Below are positions 7,768 through 16,654 of a stretch of DNA of 27,474 nt, piece by piece (positions within the stretch are counted from its first letter, which is position 1; each line of letters opens with the position of its first letter). Origin of the DNA: an uncultured Loktanella sp. (GTDB taxonomy: Bacteria; Pseudomonadota; Alphaproteobacteria; Rhodobacterales; Rhodobacteraceae); the NCBI GenBank assembly GCA_913061335.1, contig CAJXTP010000009.1:1-27474 (forward strand), read 5' to 3'. The notes under the pieces were generated by a model. That model ran no database searches, had not been told where the DNA came from, and saw nothing but the letters and a program-made list of their open reading frames with translations. Both the position numbers and the translations under genes were made by a program.

Positions 7768-8202
7768 ATGCAAATTACGCAACTGGATGCGCTGACCTAT
7801 GTCGGCCCACAAATCTCGCTATCAGACATCACTAACCTAAAGCGCCACGGCGTTTGCAAAATCATCGTGGCCCGCCCCGAAGGCGAAACATGTGACCAGC
7901 CTACAATATCTGAAATCATGCGCGCGGCGAATGCCGTTGGCATTGAGGTTGATCAGATTCCAGTCGTGCCCGGCCAAATCACCGACGAGGATGTCAGCGC
8001 ATTTGACGCCTGTGCGGCACAGAGCCCTGGCCCGGTCTTTGCATATTGTCGCAGTGGGATGCGTGCGACTTCGCTCTGGGCAATAAATAAATCCAATGGC
8101 GGCCATTGTGCAGACACCATTTTATCCGCCGCACAGGATGCAGGTTACGACCTGACTGCCTTGTCGCCACGCCTTGTCACCAAACCCGCAACGACAGCCT
8201 GA
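7768..8202 (+). CDS. TIGR01244/DUF442 family sulfur transferase
   Basis: Small phosphatase-fold protein of 144 residues of the beta-lactamase-hydrolase-like DUF442 family, now regarded as a sulfurtransferase. The active loop is AYCRSGMRA, with Cys94 and Arg99 in a C-x4-R loop like that of dual-specificity phosphatases and rhodaneses. The N-terminal part (about 5-70) with IIVARPEGE and the IPVVPGQIT stretch is typical of the family. It follows the dioxygenase by 52 bases and precedes the SulP permease by 15. A likely job is passing persulfide sulfur between glutathione and protein thiols so that the dioxygenase can oxidise it; this is inferred from context and from natural fusions of the two domains. 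Confidence 0.88.
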   Translation: MQITQLDALTYVGPQISLSDITNLKRHGVCKIIVARPEGETCDQPTISEIMRAANAVGIEVDQIPVVPGQITDEDVSAFDACAAQSPGPVFAYCRSGMRATSLWAINKSNGGHCADTILSAAQDAGYDLTALSPRLVTKPATTA

Positions 8203-8217
8203 TTGGACTTGAATACG

Positions 8218-9936
8218 ATGACCAGATTAGCAAGCTATCTACCCATCTTTGAGTGGGGCCGCACATATGATCGACTGACTTTGACCAATGACCTCGTTGC
8301 TGCGGTCATTGTGACGATCATGCTGATCCCGCAGTCGCTCGCGTATGCGCTGTTGGCGGGACTGCCACCTGAAATGGGTCTTTATGCGTCAATGTTGCCG
8401 ATCGTGCTTTATGCGATTTTTGGCACAAGTCGCGCGCTTGCTGTTGGTCCGGTCGCGGTCGTGTCGCTATTGACAGCAGCGGCGGTCAGTAAGGTCGCGA
8501 TGCCCGGCACGTCGGAATATATCGTGGCTGCAATTACACTGGCGTTTCTGTCGGGTGCCATTTTGTTGGTTCTGGGTTTTTTACGGCTGGGGTTTCTTGC
8601 CAATTTCCTTTCGCACCCTGTGATTGCGGGGTTCATCACTGCGTCCGGCATCATCATCGCCGCGAGCCAGATGAAAAACATCCTTGGTATTGACGCCAGC
8701 GGTCACAACTTGCTCGAGATTATCGTCTCGTTATTCGAACATCTTGGCGAAGTTAACTGGATCACCGTCATCATTGGCGTGACGACAACCGCGTTTCTAT
8801 TTTGGGTACGCAAGGGTCTGCTACCGCTGTTGATCAAGCTTGGTCTAAATGCGCGTACATCGGGTATTGTCGCCAAGGCAGGGCCAGTTGCTGCGATATT
8901 TGTGACGACGCTGGCTGTCTGGGGGTTTGACCTTGCGAGCCGTGGCGTGAAAATTGTTGGTGACGTCCCAACTGGACTGCCACCGCTTTCATTACCATCG
9001 TTCTCGATGGATTTATGGAGCAGCTTGATCGTTTCCGCAGTGGTGATTTCGATCATTGGTTTTGTAGAATCCGTGTCAGTTGCGCAAACATTGGCCGCGA
9101 AAAACCGACAGCGCATTGATCCCGATCAAGAGCTTATCGGGTTAGGCGCTGCCAACATCGGGGCTGCATTTACCGGCGGCTTCCCTGTGACAGGTGGGTT
9201 TTCACGGTCGGTCGTCAATTATGATGCGGGGGCGTCCACACCTGCGGCGGGCGCCTTTACTGCGATTGGTCTTGGGGTGGCGTCGCTGTTCCTGACACCG
9301 CTGATCTTTCACCTTCCTAAGGCTACGTTGGCTGCAACGATCATCGTCGCTGTGCTATCGCTTGTTGACTTTTCGATCCTCAAAAAGACTTGGAAATATT
9401 CCAAATCAGATTTTGCCGCCGTGGCAGCCACCATGGCGATGACGCTTACGGTTGGCGTTGAATTGGGGGTCACAACCGGCGTTGTGATTTCAATCCTTAT
9501 CCACCTGTTCAAAACCTCGCGGCCACATATGGCTATCGTTGGTCAGGTGCCAGGCACTGAACATTACCGGAATGTTTTGCGCCATGAGGTGATCGTTGAC
9601 CAAAGCGTTTTGACCATTCGGGTTGATGAAAGCTTGTACTTTGCGAACACGCGCGCTCTTGAGGATCGCATCTATGACGAAGTCGCTATGCAGCCTGACC
9701 TTAAGCACGTCATTCTAATGTGTTCTGCCGTGAACGCAGTCGACATGAGTGCACTCGAGTCCCTCGAGGCGATCAATGAGCGCCTAAAGCTGGGTGGCGT
9801 GTCGTTCCATCTTTCAGAAGTCAAAGGACCGGTGATGGACGGGCTGAAAGTGTCGGGTTTTCTGGAACATCTTACGGGGCGCGTTTTCCTCAGCCAACAT
9901 CAGGCACAAACGGCAATTGGTGTGGTGACGACTTAA
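8218..9936 (+). CDS. SulP family anion transporter with STAS domain
   Basis: Inner-membrane SLC26/SulP transporter of 572 residues. The membrane domain (about 1-430) begins with the family hallmark around LIPQSLAYALLAGLPPEMG and includes TGGFPVTGGFSRS near residues 318-330. The C-terminal STAS domain (about 440-560) is recognisable from the VDESLYFANTRALEDRI and MCSAVNAVDMSALESLE stretches. ATG 8218 is preferred over TTG 8203, which directly abuts the previous stop. SulP proteins carry sulfate, bicarbonate or other anions. In this operon, export of sulfite or sulfate made from persulfide is the simplest role, though import is equally possible. The gene is co-oriented and close-packed with the sulfur genes. 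Confidence 0.9.
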   Translation: MTRLASYLPIFEWGRTYDRLTLTNDLVAAVIVTIMLIPQSLAYALLAGLPPEMGLYASMLPIVLYAIFGTSRALAVGPVAVVSLLTAAAVSKVAMPGTSEYIVAAITLAFLSGAILLVLGFLRLGFLANFLSHPVIAGFITASGIIIAASQMKNILGIDASGHNLLEIIVSLFEHLGEVNWITVIIGVTTTAFLFWVRKGLLPLLIKLGLNARTSGIVAKAGPVAAIFVTTLAVWGFDLASRGVKIVGDVPTGLPPLSLPSFSMDLWSSLIVSAVVISIIGFVESVSVAQTLAAKNRQRIDPDQELIGLGAANIGAAFTGGFPVTGGFSRSVVNYDAGASTPAAGAFTAIGLGVASLFLTPLIFHLPKATLAATIIVAVLSLVDFSILKKTWKYSKSDFAAVAATMAMTLTVGVELGVTTGVVISILIHLFKTSRPHMAIVGQVPGTEHYRNVLRHEVIVDQSVLTIRVDESLYFANTRALEDRIYDEVAMQPDLKHVILMCSAVNAVDMSALESLEAINERLKLGGVSFHLSEVKGPVMDGLKVSGFLEHLTGRVFLSQHQAQTAIGVVTT

Positions 9937-9974
9937 GCACTGCAACACCCATTAACCCACCCCACATAAGGAAC

Positions 9975-10325
9975 ATGAAAATGGCCTATACCGAGAAATT
10001 TCAATCACTTGCCGACGACGCAATGTCACAGGTCCAAAGCGTTTCACCTAGTGAGGTGGGTGCAATGCTGAAATCCGGAGCCGTCGCGCTGGATATCAGA
10101 GACAAGGAAGAACACGACGCAGGGCACATCGACGGGTCTTTGAACATCAGCCGTGGTAAGCTTGAGATGAATGTCGAAGGGCTTATTGGCGACTTAGATA
10201 CTGTCGTCATTTGTTACTGCAATGCCAACAACAGGGGCGCATTGTCTGCCGCCGCATTGCGGTCAATGGGCTATAGCAATGCACGCTATATTGCTGGCGG
10301 ATTGAAAGCATACCGCGCGGTTTAA
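9975..10325 (+). CDS. Single-domain rhodanese-like sulfurtransferase
   Basis: Rhodanese-fold protein of 116 residues. The loop CYCNANNRGALSA holds the probable active Cys82 followed by Asn-Ala-Asn-Asn-Arg, and the N-terminal LDIRDKEEHDAGHIDGSLNI is the typical rhodanese first motif. AAGGA at 9968-9972 supports ATG 9975. It is the last gene of the sulfur operon, 38 bases after SulP. It probably transfers sulfane sulfur between thiosulfate or persulfide and a thiol acceptor. The first 20 residues form a short helical extension ahead of the domain. The gene ends facing the dnaE2 gene on the other strand. Confidence 0.9.
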   Translation: MKMAYTEKFQSLADDAMSQVQSVSPSEVGAMLKSGAVALDIRDKEEHDAGHIDGSLNISRGKLEMNVEGLIGDLDTVVICYCNANNRGALSAAALRSMGYSNARYIAGGLKAYRAV

Positions 10326-10332
10326 ACCTAGT

Positions 10333-10362
10333 AAAAAACGTGGGCTTTCTAATGAAAGTCCC
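10333..10362 (-). terminator. Rho-independent terminator of the imu operon
   Basis: Read on the minus strand, GGGACTTTC, loop ATTA and GAAAGCCC form a stem with one bulged A (10342-10362). ACG and then six T residues (A at 10333-10338) follow. The dnaE2 stop codon TAG (10351-10349) lies inside the stem. CCTAG (10327-10331) and CTAGG (10365-10369) add an outer inverted repeat. The plus side lacks a T-run, so it would serve mainly the minus strand. Confidence 0.6.
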
Positions 10363-13300
10363 TGCTAGGAAACAACCGCTTTGCTTGTTCGCGCGGATGC
10401 ATGGCGCTGGCGGGTTGCTTGCGCGGACGTGGTGTATCGTCAGCTTGGGGCAGTGTCTCGCCGATCACCTCGTCCATCGGATGCCCAAGGTCCGTAAGGC
10501 GGTGCGACATGTCTTCTATCTGTTGGGCAATCAGGTGAATGACGATACCTTCGCGTTGCAAATACCCTGTGACGCGAAGCAGGCGTCCGCCCATGACGAC
10601 ACGCCGAAACTGGGCATAAACCTTGGGCCAAACGATGACATTGGACACGCCAGTTTCATCCTCTAGCGTCAGGAATATCACGCCTGACGCCGTTCCGGGG
10701 CGTTGGCGGGTGATCACCAACCCGCAGACCGATGTGCGCTGCAATGGCGCGGTGACCAGCGCCGCATGCGGGGTCAATCCTGTCATGGACGGACGCAACA
10801 ACTCCATCGGATGGGCGCGCAAGGATAGGCGCATGGCGACGTAATCTTCAACGACCTCTTCTCCAAGATGCATGGAGAGCAGCCTGACAGCAGGTTCAAC
10901 AATACCCTCCCCCCCGATGGGATCATTGAACAAGGGCAATGGACGCGGACCTCGGATTGCCTTGACCTGCCATAACGCATCGCGCCGTGTGAGACCCATA
11001 TCGCAGAATGCATCCGCTTCGGCCAATCGCTCTAAGGTGGCGGGTGCGACCCCTGCGCGCAGCCACACCCCATCAGGATCGGCATAGCCGTTTCCGCGTG
11101 CGGCAACGATCCAACCAGCGTCTTCTTCTTTGAATCCTTTGATCTGGCGAAACCCAAGGCGCAACGCCAAGGCGCCATCCATCCGACGTTCTAGCGTGTT
11201 ATCCCACGCGCTGTGGTTCACGCTGATCGGGCGCACTTCTACCTGATGTTCACGCGCATCACGCACAATTTGGGCCGGCGCATAAAACCCCATGGGTTGG
11301 GAATTCAACAGCGCACAGGCAAAGACAGCCGCATGATGGCATTTGAGCCAAGCAGAGATATAGACCAGCATGGCAAAGGCAGCGGCGTGGCTTTCAGGAA
11401 ACCCGTATTCAGCAAAGCCTTCTATTTGGCCGAAACAACGCTCTGCTACCTCGAGGCTATACCCGTTCCCCAGCATGCCATTGACGAACTTGTCCTTGAA
11501 GGTGCCAATGGTACCCATCCGGCGAAACGAGGCCAACGACCTGCGAAGGTGATCAGCCTCTTCTGGTGAAAATCCGGCACCAACCACGGCAATTTGCATC
11601 GCTTGTTCCTGAAACAACGGGATGCCAAGGGTCTTGCGCGTCACCTCTCGTAATGCACTGCCAAATGGTTCCGGCTTTTCCAAACCTTGCCGCCGATTGA
11701 TATAGGGATGCACCATCCCGCCTTGAATAGGGCCCGGGCGCACGATGGCGACCTCAATCACGAGATCATAGAATTCGCGGGGCTTCATCCGTGGCAGGAA
11801 ATTCAACTGCGCACGGCTTTCTACTTGGAAAACACCAACCGCATCGGCCACACAAAGCATGTCATAGGTGGCGTCATCTTCTTGCGGGACGGTCGCAATA
11901 GACAGCGTTGTCTTCTCGTGCTGTTGCAGTAAATCAAAGGATTTGCGAATGCAGCTCAGCATACCAAGCCCAAGAATATCGACCTTAAGAATACCCAATG
12001 TATCGATATCATCCTTGTCCCATTCGATCACCGTGCGATCCTCCATTGCGGCGTTTGAAATCGGACACAACTCGTCCAGCCGCCCCTTGGTGATGACAAA
12101 GCCGCCGACATGTTGGGACAGATGGCGCGGGAAACCGATAATCTCGCCGATCAAATGAATGGTTTGCGCAAGGCGGCGATCCTTTGGATTAAGCCCCAAT
12201 TCGCGGATCCGTTCAGGATCGACCCCACCTTCGGCCATACCCCATATTTGACCAGATAGGCCTGCCGTCACATCCTGACTAAGGCCCATCACCTTGCCCA
12301 CCTCGCGGATCGCCGCACGAGACCGAAAGTGGATCACAGTTGCGCAAAGCCCAGCGCGGTGTCGACCATATTTTTCATAAATGTGCTGGATGACCTCTTC
12401 ACGACGTTCATGTTCGAAATCCACGTCGATATCCGGCGGCTCGCCTCGAAATTCGGACACAAACCGTTCCACCACCATGGTGATAGTTTCAGGGCTGACA
12501 TCCGTGATGCCCAGCAAATAGCAAAGAATTGAATTGGCCGCAGAGCCGCGCCCTTGGCAAAGAATGCCTTGGGATCGGGCAAATTGCACGATGTCGTGCA
12601 CGGTCAGAAAATACGCCGGAAATTTCAGTTTCTCAACAAGGATGAGTTCCTTTTCGACTTGGGCAAGGGCCTTTGGGGTCGGCCCGTTCGGGTAGCGGCG
12701 TTTCAGCCCCTCCATCGCCAATCGGGTCAGCCGTTGTTGTGGCGTTTCGTCTTTGGAAATCTCATCAGGATATTCATAGGACAATTCGCTGAGGCAAAAA
12801 CTACATCTATCGGCAATCTCTCGGGTGCGGCGGATCGCGGCGGGATGATTGCGAAACAGGCGGGCCATATCGGCGTGATCTTTCAACCGCCGCTCCGCAT
12901 TGGGCAGGGCGCGCGTGCCGATCTGATCAATCGTGATATGTTCGCGCATACAGGTCAGCACATCCGCCAGCTGCCTGCGATTGCCGCGGTGCATTAAGAC
13001 ATCACCTATCGCGACCATCGGCGTGGCTGCTTTTCGCGCCTGATAAGCACAGGCATCAAAATAGGCTTGGTCGCTGCCGTCATAACGTGGGGCGACACCC
13101 AAAAACACATGGCCTGGATACCGCCGCTGCATGGTTTGGATATGCGCGGTGTCCGCCCTGTCGCCCTGCGGCAAGGCGATCAGGATCATGCCTTTGCAGC
13201 CCGCAAGCAGGTCGCACATTTCCAGATGACATTCCCCCTTTTCGGCACGCCTTTTGCCGAGGGTCAAAAGCCTGCTTAGACGCGCATAGCCGTCACGGTC

Positions 13301-13603
13301 ACAGGGCAAAGCAACCCATTCCACCGGACTATCGGTCAAAACCAAGCGGCACCCGACAATCAGTTTGGGCAACCGGATACGTCCTTCGGCCGCGCGCTTG
13401 AGTTCTTTCAGTGCGCTATAGGCACGGACCACACCCGCCAATGAATTGCGGTCGGTAATAGCAATGGCCGCAAGCCCAAGTTCCGCGGCACGTGTCATCA
13501 ATTCCTCTGGGTGCGAGGCGCCCGTTAGAAAGGTGAAATTCGTCGTGACACAAAGCTCCGCATAGTTTGGACCATTCATATTTGCCTGAAGGATTTTGCT
13601 CAT
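10349..13603 (-). CDS. dnaE2: Error-prone DNA polymerase DnaE2 (ImuC)
   Basis: Translesion C-family polymerase of 1084 residues, the catalytic partner in the ImuA-ImuB-DnaE2 mutasome. An N-terminal PHP domain (YAELCVTTNFTFLTGASHP onward) is followed by the polymerase core with the acidic PDIDVDFE motif near residues 391-395. A helix-hairpin and C-terminal OB-fold region follows, around GVIFLTLEDETGVSNVIVWP. The length is typical of DnaE2 and shorter than replicative DnaE. ATG 13603 overlaps the imuB stop as ATGA (13600-13603), so the two are translationally coupled; in-frame codons further upstream lie inside imuB. It acts in the cytoplasm on damaged templates and accounts for damage-induced mutagenesis in bacteria with this cassette. 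Confidence 0.96.
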   Translation of the reverse strand: MSKILQANMNGPNYAELCVTTNFTFLTGASHPEELMTRAAELGLAAIAITDRNSLAGVVRAYSALKELKRAAEGRIRLPKLIVGCRLVLTDSPVEWVALPCDRDGYARLSRLLTLGKRRAEKGECHLEMCDLLAGCKGMILIALPQGDRADTAHIQTMQRRYPGHVFLGVAPRYDGSDQAYFDACAYQARKAATPMVAIGDVLMHRGNRRQLADVLTCMREHITIDQIGTRALPNAERRLKDHADMARLFRNHPAAIRRTREIADRCSFCLSELSYEYPDEISKDETPQQRLTRLAMEGLKRRYPNGPTPKALAQVEKELILVEKLKFPAYFLTVHDIVQFARSQGILCQGRGSAANSILCYLLGITDVSPETITMVVERFVSEFRGEPPDIDVDFEHERREEVIQHIYEKYGRHRAGLCATVIHFRSRAAIREVGKVMGLSQDVTAGLSGQIWGMAEGGVDPERIRELGLNPKDRRLAQTIHLIGEIIGFPRHLSQHVGGFVITKGRLDELCPISNAAMEDRTVIEWDKDDIDTLGILKVDILGLGMLSCIRKSFDLLQQHEKTTLSIATVPQEDDATYDMLCVADAVGVFQVESRAQLNFLPRMKPREFYDLVIEVAIVRPGPIQGGMVHPYINRRQGLEKPEPFGSALREVTRKTLGIPLFQEQAMQIAVVGAGFSPEEADHLRRSLASFRRMGTIGTFKDKFVNGMLGNGYSLEVAERCFGQIEGFAEYGFPESHAAAFAMLVYISAWLKCHHAAVFACALLNSQPMGFYAPAQIVRDAREHQVEVRPISVNHSAWDNTLERRMDGALALRLGFRQIKGFKEEDAGWIVAARGNGYADPDGVWLRAGVAPATLERLAEADAFCDMGLTRRDALWQVKAIRGPRPLPLFNDPIGGEGIVEPAVRLLSMHLGEEVVEDYVAMRLSLRAHPMELLRPSMTGLTPHAALVTAPLQRTSVCGLVITRQRPGTASGVIFLTLEDETGVSNVIVWPKVYAQFRRVVMGGRLLRVTGYLQREGIVIHLIAQQIEDMSHRLTDLGHPMDEVIGETLPQADDTPRPRKQPASAMHPREQAKRLFPSRDFH

Positions 13604-15066
13604 GCGAACTGCCCCTGCACAAACCAACCGGGGTTTTGCGGGGTGTAAAACAACCAAAGACGTCGCCCTTGTTTGGTTTCAACCTTCCAATAATCACGCA
13701 CTCCAGAGCGCCAGTTCTCGTCCGACAACCACCATTCTGGGGCGATCCGTTCTGGACCAGTGGCGCGCTCAACACGAAACGTCATACGTCGCCAACGCAA
13801 AAATGCGGGGGGCGATGGTCCTGCGCCCATGATCGGTTCCGGCGGGAAAAGCTGTATCGGGCGTTCGCGCAAATTCACCCAAGACCCTGCAGGATCAGAA
13901 TATGCCGCTGGCGCGATGATATAGCTCCGTTCTGGGATATGGCTGTCTGCGGGCAGAAACCGCTGTACGTTTTCTAGCCCAATCCGGTTACCGATCCGTG
14001 TGATCAAATCATCCAACCGTCCATCAACACGCCCATGCGCATGTGACATCTGCTGAACTGGCAACGGTTCCACCAATGTTGCGGCAAGGTGGAGCTGATC
14101 TATCCCAAACCCCGCATCAATCTGGCCGACCCCCCGTTCAAATAGCGGCAAAATACGCAGCGGGTCACGCATGGCACATGCCAGCCGTAACTCGATCTGT
14201 TGATTGGCCTTGTCCACGCGGCGCAAGGTCAACAACAGCACCCGCGCACCCATTTCCCGCCCCTTCAGTTTGCCGCATAATTGGTCGAGCAAACGCGCCG
14301 TGCCCGCCATCACATCCGTTTCAAGGCCAATAGGATCAGGCAGGCTTAATCGCACCCGATATCGTGGCGGATTCGGCAACGGCGAGATGCTTTCTGCCTG
14401 TGTTCCCAGCGCTTGATCTAATCGCAAAATAACCTCTGCGCCAAACCGGCGGGTGATCGTGGCACGGGGCAAAGCGCTTAGATCACAGATAAAGCGAACG
14501 CCAAGACGTTGCAGGCCAACACAGGTCTTTTCCTCTAACCGCAAAGCAGCCACAGGAAGCCTGCCAATCGCATCGGGCGGGTGTGCCTGTGTCGCATCAC
14601 CAGTGCCGTAATGCGCAAATGCCCAAGCAGCCCCGCGCGTGTCTGCGACACCGCTTTTCACCAAAAGACCTGCGCGCGCCAACCGCTGATGTATGTCGTG
14701 CAACAGGGTCGCCTCGCCGCCAAACAAATGTGCGGCACCCGTGATGTCCAGCACAAGCCCATCTGCTCCCTCTAGGCCAACCCAAGGGCAGTACCGCTTC
14801 GCCCACCTTGCCAAAACATGGAGAAACCTTTGGTCCCCAACGGAATCTGCCGGATGACTTTGCAGATCAGGGCAAAAGGCCCGCGCATCTGAATGGCCCA
14901 TCCCACGATGCAACCCTTGCTGTGACGCCAATAAGTTCAGGCAATAAAGCCGCTGTGTGTTGCTTTGCCGCTGGGTCAGCGCAAAAGGCGCATCAATTGG
15001 CCGCGCCCTAAGGAACCGGTCGCTCGCGAGCCTCGGAAACCACAATGATACGACGCGCTTCGGCAT
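13600..15066 (-). CDS. imuB: ImuB, Y-family polymerase-like mutasome hub
   Basis: Y-family polymerase homologue of 488 residues that, in studied bacteria, lacks catalysis and bridges the beta clamp and DnaE2. The N terminus MPKRVVSLWFPRLASDRFLR is the ImuB signature. The palm region contains LEGADGLVLDITGAAHLFGG and then the thumb and little-finger regions to about residue 340. The C-terminal part (about 360-488) ends with WLSDENWRSGVRDYWKVE, common in this family. The second catalytic acidic pair of true Y polymerases (SxDE) is not visible. ATG 15066 is favoured by homology; ATG 15078 is an alternative. Its start overlaps imuA by 59 bases and its end overlaps dnaE2 by 4. Confidence 0.93.
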   Translation of the reverse strand: MPKRVVSLWFPRLASDRFLRARPIDAPFALTQRQSNTQRLYCLNLLASQQGLHRGMGHSDARAFCPDLQSHPADSVGDQRFLHVLARWAKRYCPWVGLEGADGLVLDITGAAHLFGGEATLLHDIHQRLARAGLLVKSGVADTRGAAWAFAHYGTGDATQAHPPDAIGRLPVAALRLEEKTCVGLQRLGVRFICDLSALPRATITRRFGAEVILRLDQALGTQAESISPLPNPPRYRVRLSLPDPIGLETDVMAGTARLLDQLCGKLKGREMGARVLLLTLRRVDKANQQIELRLACAMRDPLRILPLFERGVGQIDAGFGIDQLHLAATLVEPLPVQQMSHAHGRVDGRLDDLITRIGNRIGLENVQRFLPADSHIPERSYIIAPAAYSDPAGSWVNLRERPIQLFPPEPIMGAGPSPPAFLRWRRMTFRVERATGPERIAPEWWLSDENWRSGVRDYWKVETKQGRRLWLFYTPQNPGWFVQGQFA

Positions 15067-15574
15067 TCCAGCGTACATCCCAAGCCGTTAATGTTCCTGA
15101 TTTGTTCTTAATAAGTTCCCACCGCTGAAGAGTCGAGTCCGTCGGGTCAAAAACCGGCGTGCAATGCCACCGCGTTTCCACCGCGTTGCTGCCCGCTCCT
15201 TCTGGCACGATGCACAGACCCGTCGATTGCCCCGCCTCTGCGGCCAGTTGCAAACGCCGCCCAGCCGTCAAACCAATCGACTTGGTCAGCTCAATCACCG
15301 TCAGCGCTACAGCGCCAGACCGCAGCGCCTCTTCGGCAGTGGCCAAAACCTCAGTCTGATCATTACCTTTTGCAATCAAAAGACTGTGCGGATCAAAGTA
15401 CGGGCTAAACCCCGCAGGGTTAATCTGATCCGCATGCCAAGCCTCTCTTGCCCACAAAACAGACCCACGCAAATGCCCAGCAAGCGCAAAGGCAAAACCG
15501 AATGCGTTGGGACCACAAGCTTCATGCACGCGGTTGCGGCGCGGGGGGAAATGATCAGGAAAATCAGACAGCAT
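15008..15574 (-). CDS. imuA: ImuA-like RecA-related mutasome protein
   Basis: First gene of the mutasome cassette, 188 residues. It resembles the ImuA/SulA-like group: a RecA-fold relative that in other bacteria binds RecA and ImuB. Features are FAFALAGHLRGSVLWAREAW, the region near residue 70 with LIAKGNDQTEVLATAEEALR, and a C-terminal WDVRWNAEARRIIVVSE. No intact Walker A P-loop is apparent, consistent with the shorter alphaproteobacterial form. ATG 15574 is preferred over GTG 15595. I saw no GTTC-N7-GTTC type LexA site in the upstream gap 15575-15722, although SOS control would be expected. The long overlap with imuB points to coupled translation. Confidence 0.85.
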   Translation of the reverse strand: MLSDFPDHFPPRRNRVHEACGPNAFGFAFALAGHLRGSVLWAREAWHADQINPAGFSPYFDPHSLLIAKGNDQTEVLATAEEALRSGAVALTVIELTKSIGLTAGRRLQLAAEAGQSTGLCIVPEGAGSNAVETRWHCTPVFDPTDSTLQRWELIKNKSGTLTAWDVRWNAEARRIIVVSEARERPVP

Positions 15575-15722
15575 GGCGCAGTCTACCCATCTCACGCGTA
15601 AAATGCGATCCCGACCGCTTTTAAATTCTTTGGGATTTTAACTTGATCTTTTGTGTAAGGCCGGAGCCGTTGACCTGCGTATTTTGAAGGATCACAGGCA
15701 GCATCCAAAGCTTAACCAGCAC

Positions 15723-16562
15723 TTACCTTGTCCGGTGGCCCCCAATCGCAACCGAAAGCGCGTCCGCGGCTTGCTTCACCGATGCGCTAAGGCGATCCAC
15801 ATCTTGTTGGCTGACCCTGCTGGTTGGGCCAGAAACCGATATCCCAGCGACGGCTTCGGCATTCACATCGAACACAGGGGCGGCAATGCAGCGCATCCCA
15901 AGGTTTCGCTCTTCGTTATCAACGGAATACCCACGCGCGCGAATATCTTTCAGGTCGGCCTCTAATTGCCCAGTGTCCGTAATCGTAAACCCAGTAAACG
16001 CAGTCCGTTCCCGATCCACAAAAATACGCGCCAAACGGCCCGCGTCCATTTCAGCGAGCAGAGCCTTGCCAATCCCCGACGAATGCATGGGTGACAAGGT
16101 ACCGGGCGGGAAAAACGCACGGATCGTTGCAAAGGTTTCAACTTGGCTCAGGAACAGAACCGCACCTTCCTTTTCAACGCCGAGGTTTGCGGTTTCTCCG
16201 GTTTGCTCCATAAGCTTGCGAAGAATTGGACGGGCACGTTCCACAAGGCTGGTGCGTCGCAGGAAACGCGCACCGATCACAAACGCCTGCGCACCGATAT
16301 GCCAAATCTGCTCGGAGGGGTCGAATTCCACCAATCCGCGCCCTTCCAAGGTCACCAAAATCCGGTAGACCGTGGCTGGTGATTGGCTCATCTCGGATGA
16401 AATCGTGGTAAGGGCTTTGCCCTGCCCTTCGCTCAAATATTCAAAAACTTCCATCGCACGATCCAGCGATTTTATCGTATTCTGCGGAGTCTTATCATGC
16501 CAATCGCGGGGGCGCCCACGCGCACGACGTGGGGTGGACGGGTCATTGCCTTGGGAAACCAT
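15723..16562 (-). CDS. bhcR: IclR-family regulator of the beta-hydroxyaspartate cycle (BhcR)
   Basis: DNA-binding regulator of 279 residues. A basic N-terminal tail with the AT-hook-like RRARGRPRDW precedes the IclR winged helix (about 28-95; LTTISSEMSQSPATVYRIL is the recognition region). The effector domain (about 105-275) contains LGMRCIAAPVFD and GISVSGPTSR. ATG 16562 is chosen with GAGG about 9 bases upstream; the open frame extends 36 codons further but has no family similarity. Divergent placement next to bhcABCD matches the Paracoccus denitrificans cluster, where the orthologue controls the cycle and its DNA binding responds to glyoxylate (from memory of published work). The symbol is assigned by synteny and family. 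Confidence 0.9.
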   Translation of the reverse strand: MVSQGNDPSTPRRARGRPRDWHDKTPQNTIKSLDRAMEVFEYLSEGQGKALTTISSEMSQSPATVYRILVTLEGRGLVEFDPSEQIWHIGAQAFVIGARFLRRTSLVERARPILRKLMEQTGETANLGVEKEGAVLFLSQVETFATIRAFFPPGTLSPMHSSGIGKALLAEMDAGRLARIFVDRERTAFTGFTITDTGQLEADLKDIRARGYSVDNEERNLGMRCIAAPVFDVNAEAVAGISVSGPTSRVSQQDVDRLSASVKQAADALSVAIGGHRTR

Positions 16563-16582
16563 AAACTGCCTCATGCTTTTCG

Positions 16583-16597
16583 TGAAAACTGCATTCA
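16583..16597. promoter_or_regulatory. Candidate BhcR operator 1 (TGAA-N7-TTCA)
   Basis: TGAAAACTGCATTCA is a 15-bp dyad nested in the longer perfect repeat TCGTGAA-N7-TTCACGA (16580-16600). It lies 21 bases upstream of the bhcR start. Its shape matches the 15-bp IclR-type operator (TGGAAAT-N-ATTTCCA in E. coli). It may mediate autoregulation of bhcR. Confidence 0.6.
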
Positions 16598-16654
16598 CGA
16601 TATGAAAAACACAAACCTTTGACAACAAATAGTTTTCCACAAAAAGCCCATTTA

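Noticed and set aside
15575..15722. LexA/SOS box upstream of imuA
   Set aside because: No GTTC or GAAC half-site is present in this stretch on either strand.
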